Source: Portulaca oleracea
Lineage: Eukaryota; Streptophyta; Magnoliopsida; Caryophyllales; Portulacaceae
Reading direction: 5' to 3'
Assembly (NCBI GenBank): GCA_029582165.1
Contig: CM055883.1
Coordinates: 21,135,001-21,199,000 of the forward strand
DNA: 64,000 bases
Shown here: in pieces, positions 1-11,589 of the stretch
How the letters are laid out: each line of letters opens with the position of its first letter
How positions within the stretch are numbered: position 1 is the first letter of the stretch
Made by a program: the position numbers and the translations under genes
Notes under the pieces: model-generated
Database searches by the model: none
The model's input: only the letters and a program-made list of their open reading frames with translations
What the model was told of the DNA's origin: nothing

Positions 1-236
1 GGTTTTGTTTTCACTTTCCCTCTCTCCTTTTCTTTGGCTTTTGTGGGTACAACCGCTATAAACCCTCACGAGACCCACTCGCCCACCCGGCCACTGGGGT
101 TTAAAGGGCTTGATGCATGTGCTAAATGCATCCGCGATTTCAAGGAAGTGAGTTAGTTGCTTTTGTTTAGTTCTAGTTTCTTAGTTTCTTTTGTTTAGTT
201 TTGCTCGGGACGAGCAAAAGGCTAAGTGTGGGGGGG
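1..236 (+). mobile_element. 3' internal end of an upstream copy of element A
   Basis: This stretch is almost identical to 5586-5827, the last part of element A's internal region. It ends in the same polypurine run (AAGTGTGGGGGGG) directly before an LTR start. The LTR at 237 is therefore preceded by retroelement internal sequence rather than by host DNA. The copy it belongs to lies mostly outside the window. Confidence 0.85.
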
Positions 237-521
237 TGTTTAGTCCCATTTTAGGGGCTAAATACCACTCGTTTACGCCCAAGTCTATTATCGTTCCCTA
301 ATAAAATGGTTATTTATTACGTGTTTTGTGATTTTTAGGTATTAAGTTCGGAGAATAATAAAAGGGGGGCGAAGTAGCGAAAAAGGGCGACAACTCAATC
401 ATCCCGAGACCTTTGGAGGTGATTTGATGCCGTGGTGAAGACCCGGGAAGCATGGGAGACCAATCGTGCCTAAAAGAGAGGGAATTCGGGCCAAAAGGCT
501 AAGTTTGGGGGCATCCATGTT

Positions 522-915
522 CGTAGCGTTCGCTACAACGACTGCAGCGACCGCTACGCCCCTTTACTTGGCTGGAAGATCAATTAAAGACCGTAGCGTT
601 CCCTACGCCGGGCGTAGCGAACGCTACTGACGTAGCGTTCACGCCGATCGTAGCGACGCTACGAGCCCAGCGTAAGGTTCGCCAAGACCGTAGCGGTCGC
701 TACGAAGGGTGTAGCGAACGCTACGATAAAGCCAAGATTTCCCAATTTTCCAGCTGACTTTCATAGCGTTAAGCTCGCCGCTTCGTAGCGCTCGCTACGA
801 ATCATTGACTGGTCGCGACATGGGCATAGCGGACGCCTTGGAGCTGCCGAGAGTTAGAGTTTTCGCCTGTCTTGGGTCGTAGCGAACGCTACGATGCCCG
901 TAGCAATCGCGACGA
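522..915 (+). promoter_or_regulatory. U3 palindrome array, GTAGCGNNCGCTAC family
   Basis: Near-perfect palindromes of the form CGTAGCGNNCGCTACG occur at 522-536, 613-627, 649-663 (one base shorter), 689-704, 710-725, 784-799 and 878-893. Degenerate half-sites and GTCGCGAC words lie between them. The array ends about 60 bp before the TATA-like box. The position suggests a cis-regulatory or structural role in the LTR promoter, but that is inference. Confidence 0.75.
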
Positions 916-976
916 CCCTTTTTCCAGCATAATTTTAGGCCAAAACGACTGTGTTTTGGACCTTCTTCCCCTTTTG

Positions 977-984
977 TTTAAATA
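977..984 (+). promoter_or_regulatory. TATA-like box of element A 5' LTR
   Basis: TTTAAATA follows the palindrome array and precedes a transcribed-looking leader. The same box occurs in the 3' LTR near 6532. It is placed by position and composition only. Confidence 0.5.
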
Positions 985-1956
985 GCCCGTCTTGGGGCAT
1001 GAATGGGGGATCGATTATCTAATCTAGGGACATATCTAGGAGTAGCTAGGGCATCTAGGTGGAGACTTAGATTTTATTTTCAGTTTGTAATTAGTAGATT
1101 TTAGAGGGAGATTAGTGAGAGATTAATCTAGTGTTTTGGAGATTTGAGTTTATTATTGAAGATTTGGGGATTCAATCAATGGAGAGATTGTTGGATCATC
1201 TTTTTATTGCTTTCCATTGTTCATCTACAACATTTTGATAAGTATTCTCTTCCCTTAACTCTTTATTTAATAACTTTGCTAATTACTTTTCTTGTTCTTA
1301 ATTTCCTTACTTGCTATTTCATTGTTCTTGTTTGTCTATGGTTGTTGATTTCTCCATCATGTCTAGAGGCTAATCTTTCTTGAGGTGAGGGGGTGATTAA
1401 GGCTTTAATGGATTTTGGCTAAGGTGTTTATTGATTAAAGTGTGTTTTAGTTGGAGGAGTCTATTTCCACCTAGTGTCTTCTCATTGGGTGGCGGTTCAA
1501 GGTCCGAGAGCTCTTTGAATCGTTATACACTCAATGCGAAGTCTAGAGTGGGATAGTTAAGCCCACACTTACGAGGATAAGTGTAGGCTTAACTAGGAAT
1601 TAACGCGATTTTCAACCCCGATGGTCCATGGTGGACATAGGGTAGTTAATTTGAATCTTCCTCGAGTGAGGGGATTCATCGTGGCCTTTTTCCCGCGTTG
1701 TTCCATAGATGAATCTAACTTTATGCATTTTAATCATGAAAACTTCTTGATCAAAAGTTCCGTTAAGTGTCTAAAACCCCCGAACCTTTTCCATTCCTTG
1801 ACCGACCTTAGTTTTATTTCTTTCTTTGTGATATTTCAGACCAATATCCTTACCTTAGCAATCTCAACCCGACCATTGACCTAGTTCCTTTGACCAAGGC
1901 CGCCAGCTCCCTGAGAGACAACGACAAAATCGAGGTCTTACAAGCCGGTACACAAA

Positions 1957-1970
1957 TGGCGCTGCCGGGA
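1957..1970 (+). other. Primer binding site of element A
   Basis: TGGCGCTGCCGGGA begins four bases after the 5' LTR end. It resembles a shortened form of the TGGCGCC-type PBS seen in Athila and Tat relatives. The exact primer tRNA was not verified. Confidence 0.7.
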
Positions 1971-2171
1971 GCCGCTTCTAGTTTTAGTTTCTTGGTCTTT
2001 GGTTAATTGAGTTTGCTTTAGAAATTAGTTTGTGCCAATCCAAATGAATTTGATGCTTCTATCGATTCTTGTTGATGCATGTAGGTACGCCCAATGTTCT
2101 ACCGAGCATCGTAGGAGGTTTCAAGTCCTAATGGGTGAAGTCCAAGTCGATTCACCCTGCACTTCTATCAT

Positions 2172-3886
2172 ATGTCGTTCATCATCGGCACGGAGGCAAT
2201 CCTATCATCCTACCGCCACTACCACCCACCGCAACATTCGAGTTCAAACCATACTGTGGACGCTTTTGAGAGAAACCAATTCTATGGAGATGGCTTCGAG
2301 GACCCTATCGATCATATTAGAAGATTTGAAGGTCGGATTGGTTTTGTGCATATGCCGAGGTATCTTCGAGTTTTGAAATTGAAGCTTTTCCTCTCACCTT
2401 GGGAGGAAAAGCTAAGATGTGGCTCGACATTTGTCCACCCGACATATACTACTTGGGATGCATTGAGCCGGATTTTCTTCACCATTTCTTTCCGGTGATA
2501 AGACGATAGGCTTCGATGTGCTATCTTGAATTTCAAGCAAGAGCGGAGAAACTCTTTCGATTCATGGGCAAGGTTTAAACTTCTTCAAAGGCGATGTCCA
2601 CATCACAATCTTCCGGATTGGTTATTGTTACATCAGTTTTACCATGGGCTTCAAGACGATCTTAAAGACTCAATTGATATTGCATCAGGAGGAATGCTCC
2701 TTATGAAGACCGATCATCAAGCAAATGTTTTCCTTCACGAGCTATTTCAACATTCTCCTTCTTGGGGAAGCCGTCGGAGTTTAGGAAGTAGAGGCTATTC
2801 CTTGGAGAGCGAACCTACTATCAAATTCCTTATGGGCGTCGTCCAAGAGATGCAACAGAAGATGGTATCTAATGTAACAGCCAACCAATTGGGAGTCGTG
2901 CAGGAGACCCAACCCTCCACCCAAAACATCCAATATTTCTCACCCAACCACCAAAACCAAGAAGTTTGGCAACCCACTTATCACCAACCTACTCCTCATC
3001 TTCAAGCACCCCAACCATCTCAAGGGTCCAACATAGAGAAGTTGGTGAAGCAAATTGTTGAAAATCAAGAGAATGATAGGGCTCGCCTCGAGAACATTGA
3101 AAATCAATGGGCCAAACGGCTCATATAGACTACATCCCTCAAACCGTCCCCATACAACCTCAACCTACTCCAATGGTGCCGGTGAATCTTATTACCCTCC
3201 GGAGTGAAGGGAAAGCGATAGTACCAAATTTTGCGGAAGAGGGATGTTTGAGAGAAGAAGAAAAAGCGAGTGAGTTGGAGATGAATGAAGAAAGGGAGGT
3301 GTTTCTTGAAGAAGCTGAAAGTGGGAATGTGGAGAAGTTGAGTGAGGAAGAAGAATTCAATGAGGAAATAGGTGGGTGCTTGATAGAACCTTATACTTTT
3401 GAGCTTTCATGTGAGCGTCCTTTGGAGGAGATCCTTCTTGAGCCTATCCACGTTGAGCCCGATGGTAGTGAGGTCGTGTTCCTCACTAATCTTACTGATG
3501 GGGCATATACTCATGAGGTGGAGAATGTTCCCTTGGAGGAACCTTTATTTGAGCGTATGGAGGTCCATGATTTTATTAACCATGATGAAGCATCTTTGGA
3601 GTTTCCCCTTCCTCAAGTAGAGTTTGAGTACTTCCCGATCACTTCGAATTATTTCATTGAAGAAGAATTCAAAGAAGGGGTTGACAAGGAAGATGAATTC
3701 TCGAAGGAAGATGATTGTCATCAACTCATGCTTGCTCCCAAGGCTCCAAAACTCCGGGAAACAAGTAAAGTGGAGTTTAAATTGCCTCCTCATCTATTCC
3801 ACTCTATTCGACCGCCGGAGGAGCAACTTGCTTGGTTCACTATGGTAGTTGGGAGATGTTGGAAGAAGATGAGAAAAAGAAGGTAG
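2172..3886 (+). pseudogene. gag: Element A gag (broken, no pol)
   Basis: Three successive frames together look like an Athila-type gag. The first (2172-2498) has the capsid-like stretch GDGFEDPIDHIRRFEG and a TTWDALSRIFF motif. The second (2526-3128) has RFKLLQRRCPHHNLPDW followed by FYHGL and a Q/N/P-rich tail. The third (3107-3886) has the ITLRS motif found where Athila gag meets protease, then a very acidic Glu-rich region. Stops and shifts separate the parts near 2498 and 3110. The protein would form the particle of a retroelement. Instead of a protease the frame runs into acidic sequence and stops, so pol has been lost, not merely mutated. I infer a decayed gag of a non-autonomous element. 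Confidence 0.8.
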
Positions 3887-5811
3887 AAGAAACATAAGAA
3901 GCCACTGCCTTTCTTCGCCCCGAGGCCAACTACAAACTGGTTAGATCATCTTGACCTTTATGCTTGCAAAGTGGGGACTTGTTGGAAAGGGAGGAAAAGA
4001 AAATGGTGGAAGAGATGGAAAATGTTCCTATCTTGTTCACCCCGTCTTTCAAGAATCAAACGGGTATTTAGGTCAAGCTAGGGACCTAAAACAAGCACTA
4101 CATGGGAGGTAACCCATACTTCCGTTTTGATTAATTTCTTTTCTTTTGTTTCTTTTTCTTGTGTTCTAATCCTGCATGCGGATCTTACGAGCCTTGCTTG
4201 TTTTTACTTGAATATCCTAACCCTTTGCTCGATTATCACGGATCGCGAATTGAGTAATCATTTATTTTGAAGAACTCGAGGTAATATCTCTCCGCTCTTC
4301 TCTTTTTGAGTTGAATATCCTATGATCCATGCTGCATGCTTGATTTTCTTTTGGGCGAACCCTTTGAGTGTTTATGTTGGGGTATATTCATGTTGAGCCG
4401 TGTGGCTCGGGTCGCCACCACTTTTGTTTGCTAGTTGTTCTTGTTTGTTTGTTCTTTTCGGTTCTCTACCCTTTTTCTTGTGACACCTTCCCACAATGAG
4501 GATATTGTGGCGTTTTAAGTGTGGGGGGGTGAGAGATATTGCTTCAAGGGTAGAGCACCTAGCTGTTTTTGTTTTTATTTTCTTAGTTTTTGCATAAAAT
4601 TAAAAAAAAAATTCGTGTGAAAAAGGAGAAAAAAGGGAGTGAAAACCTTTAAAGTTTTTCTTTTAGTTTTGTTTTTGTTCTGCTTCGTTTCCTGGATCTC
4701 GTTATCGAAGTTGAGAAGCCGTTCTTAAGCTTCTTTAAAAGTAACCGGTTGGAGCATTTTCGACCCCATATCGGGTTTTAGTCAAGACTTACCCCTAATA
4801 GACTCCCTTCATTAAGTGTCTATTGAGATTCCCGTTCTTTTCACGTTCTGATTGGAACCGAGAGATTTTAGGGGCTCGTGTCCGAGTTTGTTTTGTTGCT
4901 CATTTAGCAAATTCGAAAACGAAGAAAAGAAAAAAGAAAAAATTTCATAAGGTACAATAACCTGAATAAGTGGAGCGTGTCGCTGAATGACACTAACCAC
5001 CTACACTTAGCCAACCTACACGGGCCCGGTATCGGTGGTACGACATTGATACCCCTTAACCCTCCTCCTATATCGCTTTGCGACGGAGTGACGAATGGAA
5101 AAGACCGTGTTGGGAGGGTATACCCCTTATATGGGCCGTCCAATTCCCGAAAGTAAGGCTAATACCGACCTTTAAAAAGAAAATGAAAAAAAAAATATAG
5201 GAGAAAATGAAACGGAAAAAGTTTCTTGATTCTAAATAAAGTGGGGCCTCTCCTTGCATCACCTACGGCCCTCACCAAGCCAAGGGCGACCAAATGCGAG
5301 GGAGGGCAACATTTCTCTTGGTTGTTTCGTTGTTTCCAAATTTGGACACGAGTCTTTAAAACCTTTTGATTCCCGTTAGAACCCACTTGCACATATTTAC
5401 ACATGGGGTTTCGCTTGGTATAAGGTGTAGGGAGTTAAAAACCTTCAAGATTGACCTTTATCTAAGTGTGGTGTTTGTGAGATTCTCCTAACGGTTACTT
5501 TTGGAGGCTTAATAACGTTTTCTTAGTTTGGATTGCGAGATCTTTTGAATCAAAGCCTTTGTTTTTCTTTCTTTTTGTTTTCTTCGGTTTTGTTTTCACT
5601 TTCCCTCTCTCCCTTTTCTTTGGCTTTTGTGGGTACAGCCGCTATAAACCCTCACGAGACCCACCTCGTCCACCCGGGCTACCGGGGGGTTTAAAGGGCT
5701 TGATGCATGTGCTAAATGCATCCGCGATTTCTGCGGAAGTGAGTTAGTTGCTTTTGTTTAGTTCTAGTTTCTTAGTTTCTTTTGTTTAGTTTTGCTCGGG
5801 ACGAGCAAAAG
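3887..5811 (+). other. Element A 3' noncoding region
   Basis: No convincing ORF is present. Two landmarks are visible. GGGAGGTAACCCA at 4104-4116 is a motif common after the coding part of Athila-like elements. At 4498-4529 a GAGGATATTG..TTAAGTGTGGGGGGG stretch closely copies the terminal purine tract. The remainder is T-rich and A-rich sequence. The minus-strand frames at 4812-5404 are low-complexity and look like chance. Confidence 0.7.
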
Positions 5812-5827
5812 GCTAAGTGTGGGGGGG
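5812..5827 (+). other. Polypurine tract of element A
   Basis: AAGTGTGGGGGGG lies immediately before the TG of the 3' LTR. This is the expected plus-strand primer site. The same tract lies before the LTR at 237. Confidence 0.8.
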
Positions 5828-7511
5828 TGTTTAGTCCCATTTTAGGGGCTAAATACCACTCGTTTACGCCCAAGTCTATTATCGTTCCCTAATAAAATGG
5901 TTATTTATTACGTGTTTTGTGATTTTTAGGTATTAAGTTCGGAGAATAATAAAAGGGGGGCGAAGTAGCGAAAAAGGGCGACAACTCGGTCATCCCGAGA
6001 CCTTTGGAGGTGATTTGATGCCGTGGTGAAGACCCGGGAAGCATGGGAGACCAATCGTGCCTAAAAGAGAGGGAGTTCGGGCCAAAAGGCTAAGTTTGGG
6101 GGCATCCATGTTCGTAGCGTTCGCTACAACGACTGCAGCGACCGCTACGCCCCTTTACTTGGCTGGAAGATCAATTAAAGACCGTAGCGTTCCCTACGCC
6201 GGGCGTAGCGAACGCTACGACCGTAGCGTTCTGCCCAAGACCGTAGCGGTCGCTACGAAGGGTGTAGCGAACGCTACGATAAAGCCCAGATTTCCCAATT
6301 TTCCAGCTGACTTTCATAGCGTTCGCTACGCCCTTCGTAGCGTTCGCTACGAATCATTGACTGGGTCGCGACGCTGGGCATAGCGGACGCCTTGGAGCTG
6401 CCGAGAGTTAGAGTTTTCGCCTGTCTTGGGTCGTAGCGAACGCTACGATGCCCGTAGCAATCGCGACGACCCTTTTTCCAGCATAATTTTAGGCCAAAAC
6501 GACTGTGTTTTGGCCCTTCTTCCCCTTTTGTTTAAATAGCCCGTCTTGGGGCATGAATGGGGGATCGATTATCTAATCTAGGGAGATATCTAGGAGTAGC
6601 TAGGGCATCTAGGTGGAGACTTAGATTTTATTTTCAGTTTGTAATTAGTAGATTTTAGAGGGAGATTAGTGAGAGATTAATCTAGTGTTTTGGAGATTTG
6701 AGTTTATTATTGAAGATTTGGGGATTCAATCAATGGAGAGATTGTTGGATCATCTTTTTATTGCTTTCCATTGTTCATCTACAACATTTTGATAAGTATT
6801 CTCTTCCCTTAACTCTTTATTTAATAACTTTGCTAATTACTTTTCTTGTTCTTAATTTCCTTACTTGCTATTTCATTGTTCTTGTTTGTCTATGGTTGTT
6901 GATTTCTCCATCATGTCTAGAGGCTAATCTTTCTTGAGGTGAGGGGGTGATTAAGGCTTTAATGGATTTTGGCTAAGGTGTTTATTGATTAAAGTGTGTT
7001 TTAGTTGGAGGAGTCTATTTCCACCTAGTGTCTTCTCATTGGGGGTGGCAGTTCAAGGTCCGAGAGCTTTTTGAATCGTTTTACACTCAATGGGAAATCT
7101 AGAGTGGGATAGTTAAGCCCACACTTACGAGGGTAAGTGTAGGCTTAACTAGGAATTAACGCGATTTTCAACCCCGATGGTCCATGGTGGACATAGGGTA
7201 GTTAATTTGAATCTTCCTCGAGTGAGGGGATTCATCGTGGCCTTTTTCCCGCGTTGTTCCATAGATGAATCTAACTTTATGCATTTTAATCATGAAAACT
7301 TCTTGATCTAAAGTTCCGTTAAGTGTCTAAAACCCCCGAACCTTTTCCATTCCTTGACCGACCTTAGTTTTATTTCTTGCTTTGTGATATTTCAGACCAA
7401 TATCCTTACCTTAGCAATCTTAACCCGACCATTGACCTAGTTCCTTTGACCAAGGCCGCCAGCTCCCAGAGAGAGAACGACAAAACCGAGGTCTTACAAG
7501 CCGCTGGTACA
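5828..7511 (+). repeat. 3' LTR of element A
   Basis: This is the second copy of the LTR at 237-1952, ending GGTACA at 7511. Its palindrome array (6113-6465) is shorter and rearranged relative to the 5' LTR. A segment of roughly 36 bp around 628-680 of the 5' LTR is missing here, while other palindromes are more perfect. Unrelated sequence begins at 7512. Confidence 0.88.
6113..6465 (+). promoter_or_regulatory. Palindrome array in 3' LTR of element A
   Basis: This is the same GTAGCGNNCGCTAC family as in the 5' LTR, with repeats starting near 6113, 6204, 6242, 6264, 6315, 6337 and 6431. An open frame crosses the array (6057-6383), but it is composed of the repeat words and is not credible as a gene. 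Confidence 0.7.
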
Positions 7512-7845
7512 GTCTGCACCTCAACACTCTTGGCTAAGAGGATCTACTTCTTCTAATTGGCCAACCCCCAGTTACGGAACTGGTCCTGTATGGCCTACCC
7601 CTTCAATTGAGTGGCGTGTTCCTGACCGTACATGGCTAGCTGGTTCACAGGAGCAACCCATATCATCACCGCCGAGCGTGTATCCTTCTGAACTTCCCTT
7701 GTCTAGGCCGCCGCACATGGCTCCTGGTTCTGACTACTATTCCAGGGACACCTATTTTGGTACGGTGGGTGCCTCTAATGCTGGGACTTCTCATGCTGGT
7801 GCCGACCTGGTTGAAGATAGCGGCAATTCGGGCTCCCTGTGCTGA
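7512..7845 (+). pseudogene. C-terminal fragment of an unidentified Pro/Ser-rich protein
   Basis: An open frame runs without stops from the edge of element A to a TGA at 7843-7845, about 110 codons. It reads as low-complexity coding sequence rich in Pro, Ser, Tyr and Gly, for example WPTPSYGTGPVWPTPS and SRPPHMAPGSDYYSRD, and ends NSGSLC. The upstream part is missing because element A abuts it. Such tails occur in plant-mobile-domain and DUF7745-type proteins. The pseudogene of that kind just downstream on the same strand makes this plausible but unproven. Confidence 0.45.
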
Positions 7846-8549
7846 TCAAACTGATGACAAGAAAGACTATGCATTGTTTAGACTTTTGTTATGCAAGACT
7901 AATTTGTACTAGTTTTTTATTTTAATGCAAGACGCTTATGAATTTTATTTCTCATTTGGTATGCAAGACTCTATTTTATTAATGCATTTCTGAACGACTC
8001 TCTACATGATGGGATTAATCCCGATTTAATCCCGCTTCCCCAAAAAGAAAAGAAAATAAAAGGAAACGAACACTTAAACGTCAGAGTAAACTCGAGCAAA
8101 AATTTCATAACCGAGCATCATTGGGTTAGGATCCAAAACATTAAAAATAGACAAACGGGCCAATCTGATTCCATGGCCCAAATACAATCAAAGCGGGTGG
8201 GCCAAGCGGCAGGGAGGCGGCCCATGTCGTCCGAAATCCCGTGCGGGCTTTCTCTTCAGCAGGCCCTAGGCCTGGGCTAAGGCAGCCGCACGCGTGGATC
8301 TGGGCAGATCAAAACCCGCGCGGGTTTTAATTTTTTTTCTCTTTTTTTTTTTTGCTAGCCTTTGTTGATGGGCTGAAATCAAGGGATATGGAGGGCAACG
8401 GCTATATGATCGTTGCTGGTTGTCTTCTCCATTTTTGATCATGCATGAAGGTGTATAAATACCTCATATAATCATCACTCATCATCATTACTTCAAAGTC
8501 TTCTTCACATATTCTCCTAAAAAACATAAAGAACATCCTCTAAATTCTC
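7846..8549 (+). promoter_or_regulatory. Promoter-like region of the DUF7745-like ORF
   Basis: This gene-free stretch holds an 18-bp perfect palindrome, AAAACCCGCGCGGGTTTT, at 8311-8328. A TATAAATA box lies at 8454-8461, about 130 bp downstream, followed by a leader of about 90 bp before the ATG at 8550. The layout copies the LTR of element B, which has the same palindrome family upstream of an identical TATAAATACC. Confidence 0.55.
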
Positions 8550-9840
8550 ATGGCTTTCGAGAAGAAACTTGCAACTTGGATGAGCACCTTGTCCAAGGAG
8601 GAAAAGAAAGAGCTCGTAAGATACAAATTGACGAGCTTGTTGAGTCTCTGACAAGTGAGAGTCAATCACGACTTTCTCCGGGCGGTGGAGACTTTTTGGG
8701 ATTCAAAAATGCATGTCTTCGGATTCACTTGGAAAGAGCTATGTCCGCTTCCAAAAGAATGGTCTTCGATCCTAGGGACCAACCACTTTTCTCGGCCAAC
8801 ATCGCCCCCAACGCCAACGGACATTCCTAAGCAATACAAAGAGCTTTTATGTCTTCCTTCTCGGGTCATCGGAAGTGCGATATTCGGCGAAAAGGTACAC
8901 TTTCAAACCATTTTTTAATATTTTCAATCGCCCGATACCTTGGAGTATGGCCCCATGATTCGAGTGCGAGCGCTCGTATTATGCCTTCTTAGCGAGTTCT
9001 GCTTCTACCATGGCGGCAAAAGAACCGGACTGGCGAACTTGATCCAAATTGTCGAAGACATGTCTCGAGGCTACAATCTCGTGCCTCTAATACTAGCGGA
9101 GACCATGATGGGTTTGGATAATTCGAATCCAGAACATGATTTCCGAGGAAGCCCCCTGCTACTTCAGGTATGCTGCTCCTTCTTTCCCCTTTTGCCCAGT
9201 TTCTATCTCTACTGCTTGTAAAACCCGCGCGGGTTTTACATTTTTTTTAAAATTTTCGTTAGTTTGAGATAATTGGCATGCAATCTAACCCTGGCTAACT
9301 TGTACACAGATTTGGTTAATGGAACACTTGGGTCTCATCGAAGAACCCCGAACTTCATCGGCAATGGCCAACTATTGTCAGAGAAAGAGGAAGTACACCG
9401 ACCTCCGTTCGGTAATGGAATGGATCGATTTCTTAAAGGAGCCTCGGGATATCTTAGGGTGGATCGAATGGTGGCACAATTCCGAATATGTGACCCATGA
9501 CTTCCGCAATGCCTACATGTGCCTTGCCGGCTTGACGCACATGACTTTTTGTTTTTCGGCGCGAGTGAAGCGCTAGATAGGTTGCAAGCAGGATATTCCC
9601 GAGCTTCTGTGAGAAACTCCCGATCAGTTGAAGTTTCGAAGTTCGATGATTGAGTTTTGGCTGAAGTATTGGGAAAGAAGGCCAACTCTCAAATCTTCTC
9701 TAAAGATACATGTGTCTCATATTGCCGATGCTGATTACCATGGATGGCTAATTGCTGCTATTGAATCTCGCCGTGCTGGGGAAGCGAGACGAAGGGAAGT
9801 TTTCGGTCTCATTTCGAGCCGAATTCTTCTGTTTTATAGG
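8550..9840 (+). pseudogene. DUF7745 / plant-mobile-domain-like protein, spliced and broken
   Basis: Exon 1 starts MAFEKKLATWMSTLSKEE at 8550 and meets a TGA at 8649. The same frame then continues FLRAVETFWDSKMHVFGFTWKELCP to a donor at 8894/8895. Exon 2 (about 8930-9167) reads LVEDM-type sequence (IVEDMSRGYNLVPLILAET) and ends at a GT donor. Exon 3 starts at 9310 after an ACAG acceptor with IWLMEHLGLIEEPR and runs FRNAYMCLAGLTHMT before a TAG at 9574. More coding-like sequence follows to about 9800. The order and motifs resemble the plant DUF7745 family, usually found near or inside transposable elements. Function is unknown. The second intron carries another copy of AAAACCCGCGCGGGTTTT (9220-9237). 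It may be an antisense extra ORF of element B. Confidence 0.55.
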
Positions 9841-9847
9841 GTATTTT

Positions 9848-11589
9848 TGCTAGTCTTTAATAATTATTTTAGTAGTTTTATTATATTTTTACTCTTTTAT
9901 TAGATTTTATAGCATTTTATTATTTTTGTTATTATTATTATTAATATGAATCAAAATTGTAAATATTAGAAATAAATAAAATGGAAACCTTTTTCTAATC
10001 CTAATTCTTTCTCAGCCCAATCTTTGTCCTCCTTCTTTTTCCCTTTTATCTTCCCTCGGCCCACCCTAATTTCACTAAAACCCAGCCCACAGCCTAGCGC
10101 CTAGTCCAAACCCGCCTACCCACACCCAAACCCTAATACCCATTGACCACCCCATTTCCCCTTATATTTCCCCCTTTCAGCCGAACTAAAGCAAAAAAAC
10201 CCAAACCCTAATTTAATTCCATTTCTTTCAGCCTTCCTCCTCTCTTCGTCCTCTCCCTCAGTTTCTCCCTTCCTCTCTGTTCTCTCATTTCCGCCCAAAC
10301 AACCCCAAACCCCCACCATTTTCCATCTCAAACAAACTCCCTCTCTCATCTCGAACTCCATCTCTCTTCTCTTCTTCTCATCTCTTCTTCTTCTCTTCTC
10401 CTTTCTATTTCTCACGAATTCTCACTCATTTTCTCTCATTATTGTTGTGCAGATTTAGTTGAGAAACGGAAGAAGTACCATCGACGACACCACCATCGTC
10501 ATCATCCTCATTCTCCAACCATCAAGTTCATCTCCACCATCCATCTTGAAGAAGAATCGACGGCTCTGATTTGAAGGGAAGGATCGACTCGAGTATAAAA
10601 AGGGAAGAAAGGGAGCTGATTGAGATATCAATGGTAGATTATGGGAGTGACGCCCCAAGAGCCTCCATTTATGGTTAGAATTAGATTTTAGGTTTATGTC
10701 TTTAATTCATGATTTAAATTCCAATTTTGAAACCTTATTTTCGCTTTCCTTTTCAATCGTTTTTGGGTTGGTTTTGTTAATTCTTTGTTCAGCGTTTGAT
10801 GTAATATTCGGATGGTATTGGATTGTTCTTAATGTTTGATGAGTTTGTGTTTGCTTTTTGATTCGGGTTTTGGTTTGATTTGGTTGAATGCTTTGTTTCT
10901 GCTCGTTTCTCTATCCTCTTTATGCCCCTGTTTTGGTTTTTGGCTTCGGTCCTCTTCTTCTTTCTTTTGTTTTCTGTCGATCCCCTCTGTTTCTCTCTGT
11001 TTTCTTCTTTTCATTTCTTTTCTTTTGGGTTTGTTTCAGTAGGTTTAGGGTAGTTGTTATTTTGGTTTTGTTTTAGTATTTTATTAAGTTTAGGGTTAGG
11101 GTTCGTTGTTAAGTCAGTTTTCTTTAGGTCAGTTTGAATGTTTTAGGTTACTGTTTTAATGGTTTATTTAAGGGTTAGTTTTAGTCACAAAAACATCCAA
11201 TCCAAATTTTAGTGAGCAGGAGGGCTAAGGGTTACAAATTCCACTCTTAAGTGGGGATTTGGGGATTCTTAGTAATCCAATTCACAATTTCTTATTTGTT
11301 CGGGGGAAATCCGAGTAGATTGAAGAAGTTAGTTCATCGAAGGTATAATTTCTTACTTTATTTAATTTCATGCTTTTAATTGCTTTCTTAATTTCATGCT
11401 TTTAATTGCTTTCATCTTTTATTGCTTTCTTAATTATTATCATGTCTAGGTTAGTTTATTGCTTTATTTACATAATTTACCGCTTTTCCGCACTTGTGAA
11501 ATCCCCAAACACAAACCGATTCCATAATCAAGCCTAACACCCATCCCTGTGGACCGACAACCTTAACTTATAAAATCACAAAAATTACA
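9848..11589 (+). repeat. Putative LTR or LTR-like insertion, plus orientation
   Basis: The stretch starts TGCTAGTC and runs through AT-rich sequence. It then has a TATA-like box near 10160, a long CT-rich leader (10200-10440), and ends with TCCCTGTGGACCGACAA and TTACA. The CCCTGTGGA word near the end is common in Athila/Tat LTRs and leaders. No partner copy and no matching target duplication are visible, so a solo or truncated LTR is only a suggestion. The frames inside are T-rich or CT-rich and not credible genes. Confidence 0.4.

Larger units (their letters stand above)
237..1952 (+). repeat. 5' LTR of element A
   Basis: The LTR starts TGTTTAGTCCC after the purine tract and ends GGTACA just before the PBS. 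It matches 5828-7511 closely, with the main differences in the palindrome array (522-915). That array lies in the U3 part. A TATA-like box follows at 977-984, so transcription would start near 1010. The T-rich open frame at 1144-1383 recurs in the other LTR and is not a gene. Confidence 0.88.
237..7511 (+). mobile_element. Element A: non-autonomous Athila-like LTR retrotransposon
   Basis: The element has two long direct repeats (237-1952 and 5828-7511), a PBS at 1957, a decayed gag (2172-3886), a long 3' noncoding region and a purine-rich tract before the 3' LTR. No protease, reverse transcriptase, RNase H or integrase is present in the 3.9-kb internal region. The gag and the GGGAGGTAACCCA motif after it point to the Athila branch of Ty3/gypsy. 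The LTRs are nearly identical outside a palindrome array, which suggests a fairly recent insertion. Mobilisation would need proteins from a full-length relative. No target duplication can be read, because the left side is another copy of the element. Confidence 0.85.

Noticed and set aside
1144..1383. 79-residue hydrophobic open frame, repeated at 6698-6937
   Set aside because: It lies in both LTRs of element A and is T-rich leader sequence that happens to be open. It has no domain.
4812..5404. Minus-strand frames in element A's noncoding region
   Set aside because: They are Phe-rich low-complexity reads of A-rich and T-rich DNA with no family features.
6057..6383. Open frame with repeated Val-Arg-Ser-type words
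   Set aside because: It is a reading of the palindrome array in the 3' LTR and is interrupted in the 5' LTR.
10116..10415. Minus-strand frame rich in Arg, Glu and Lys
   Set aside because: It is the complement of a CT-rich leader tract.
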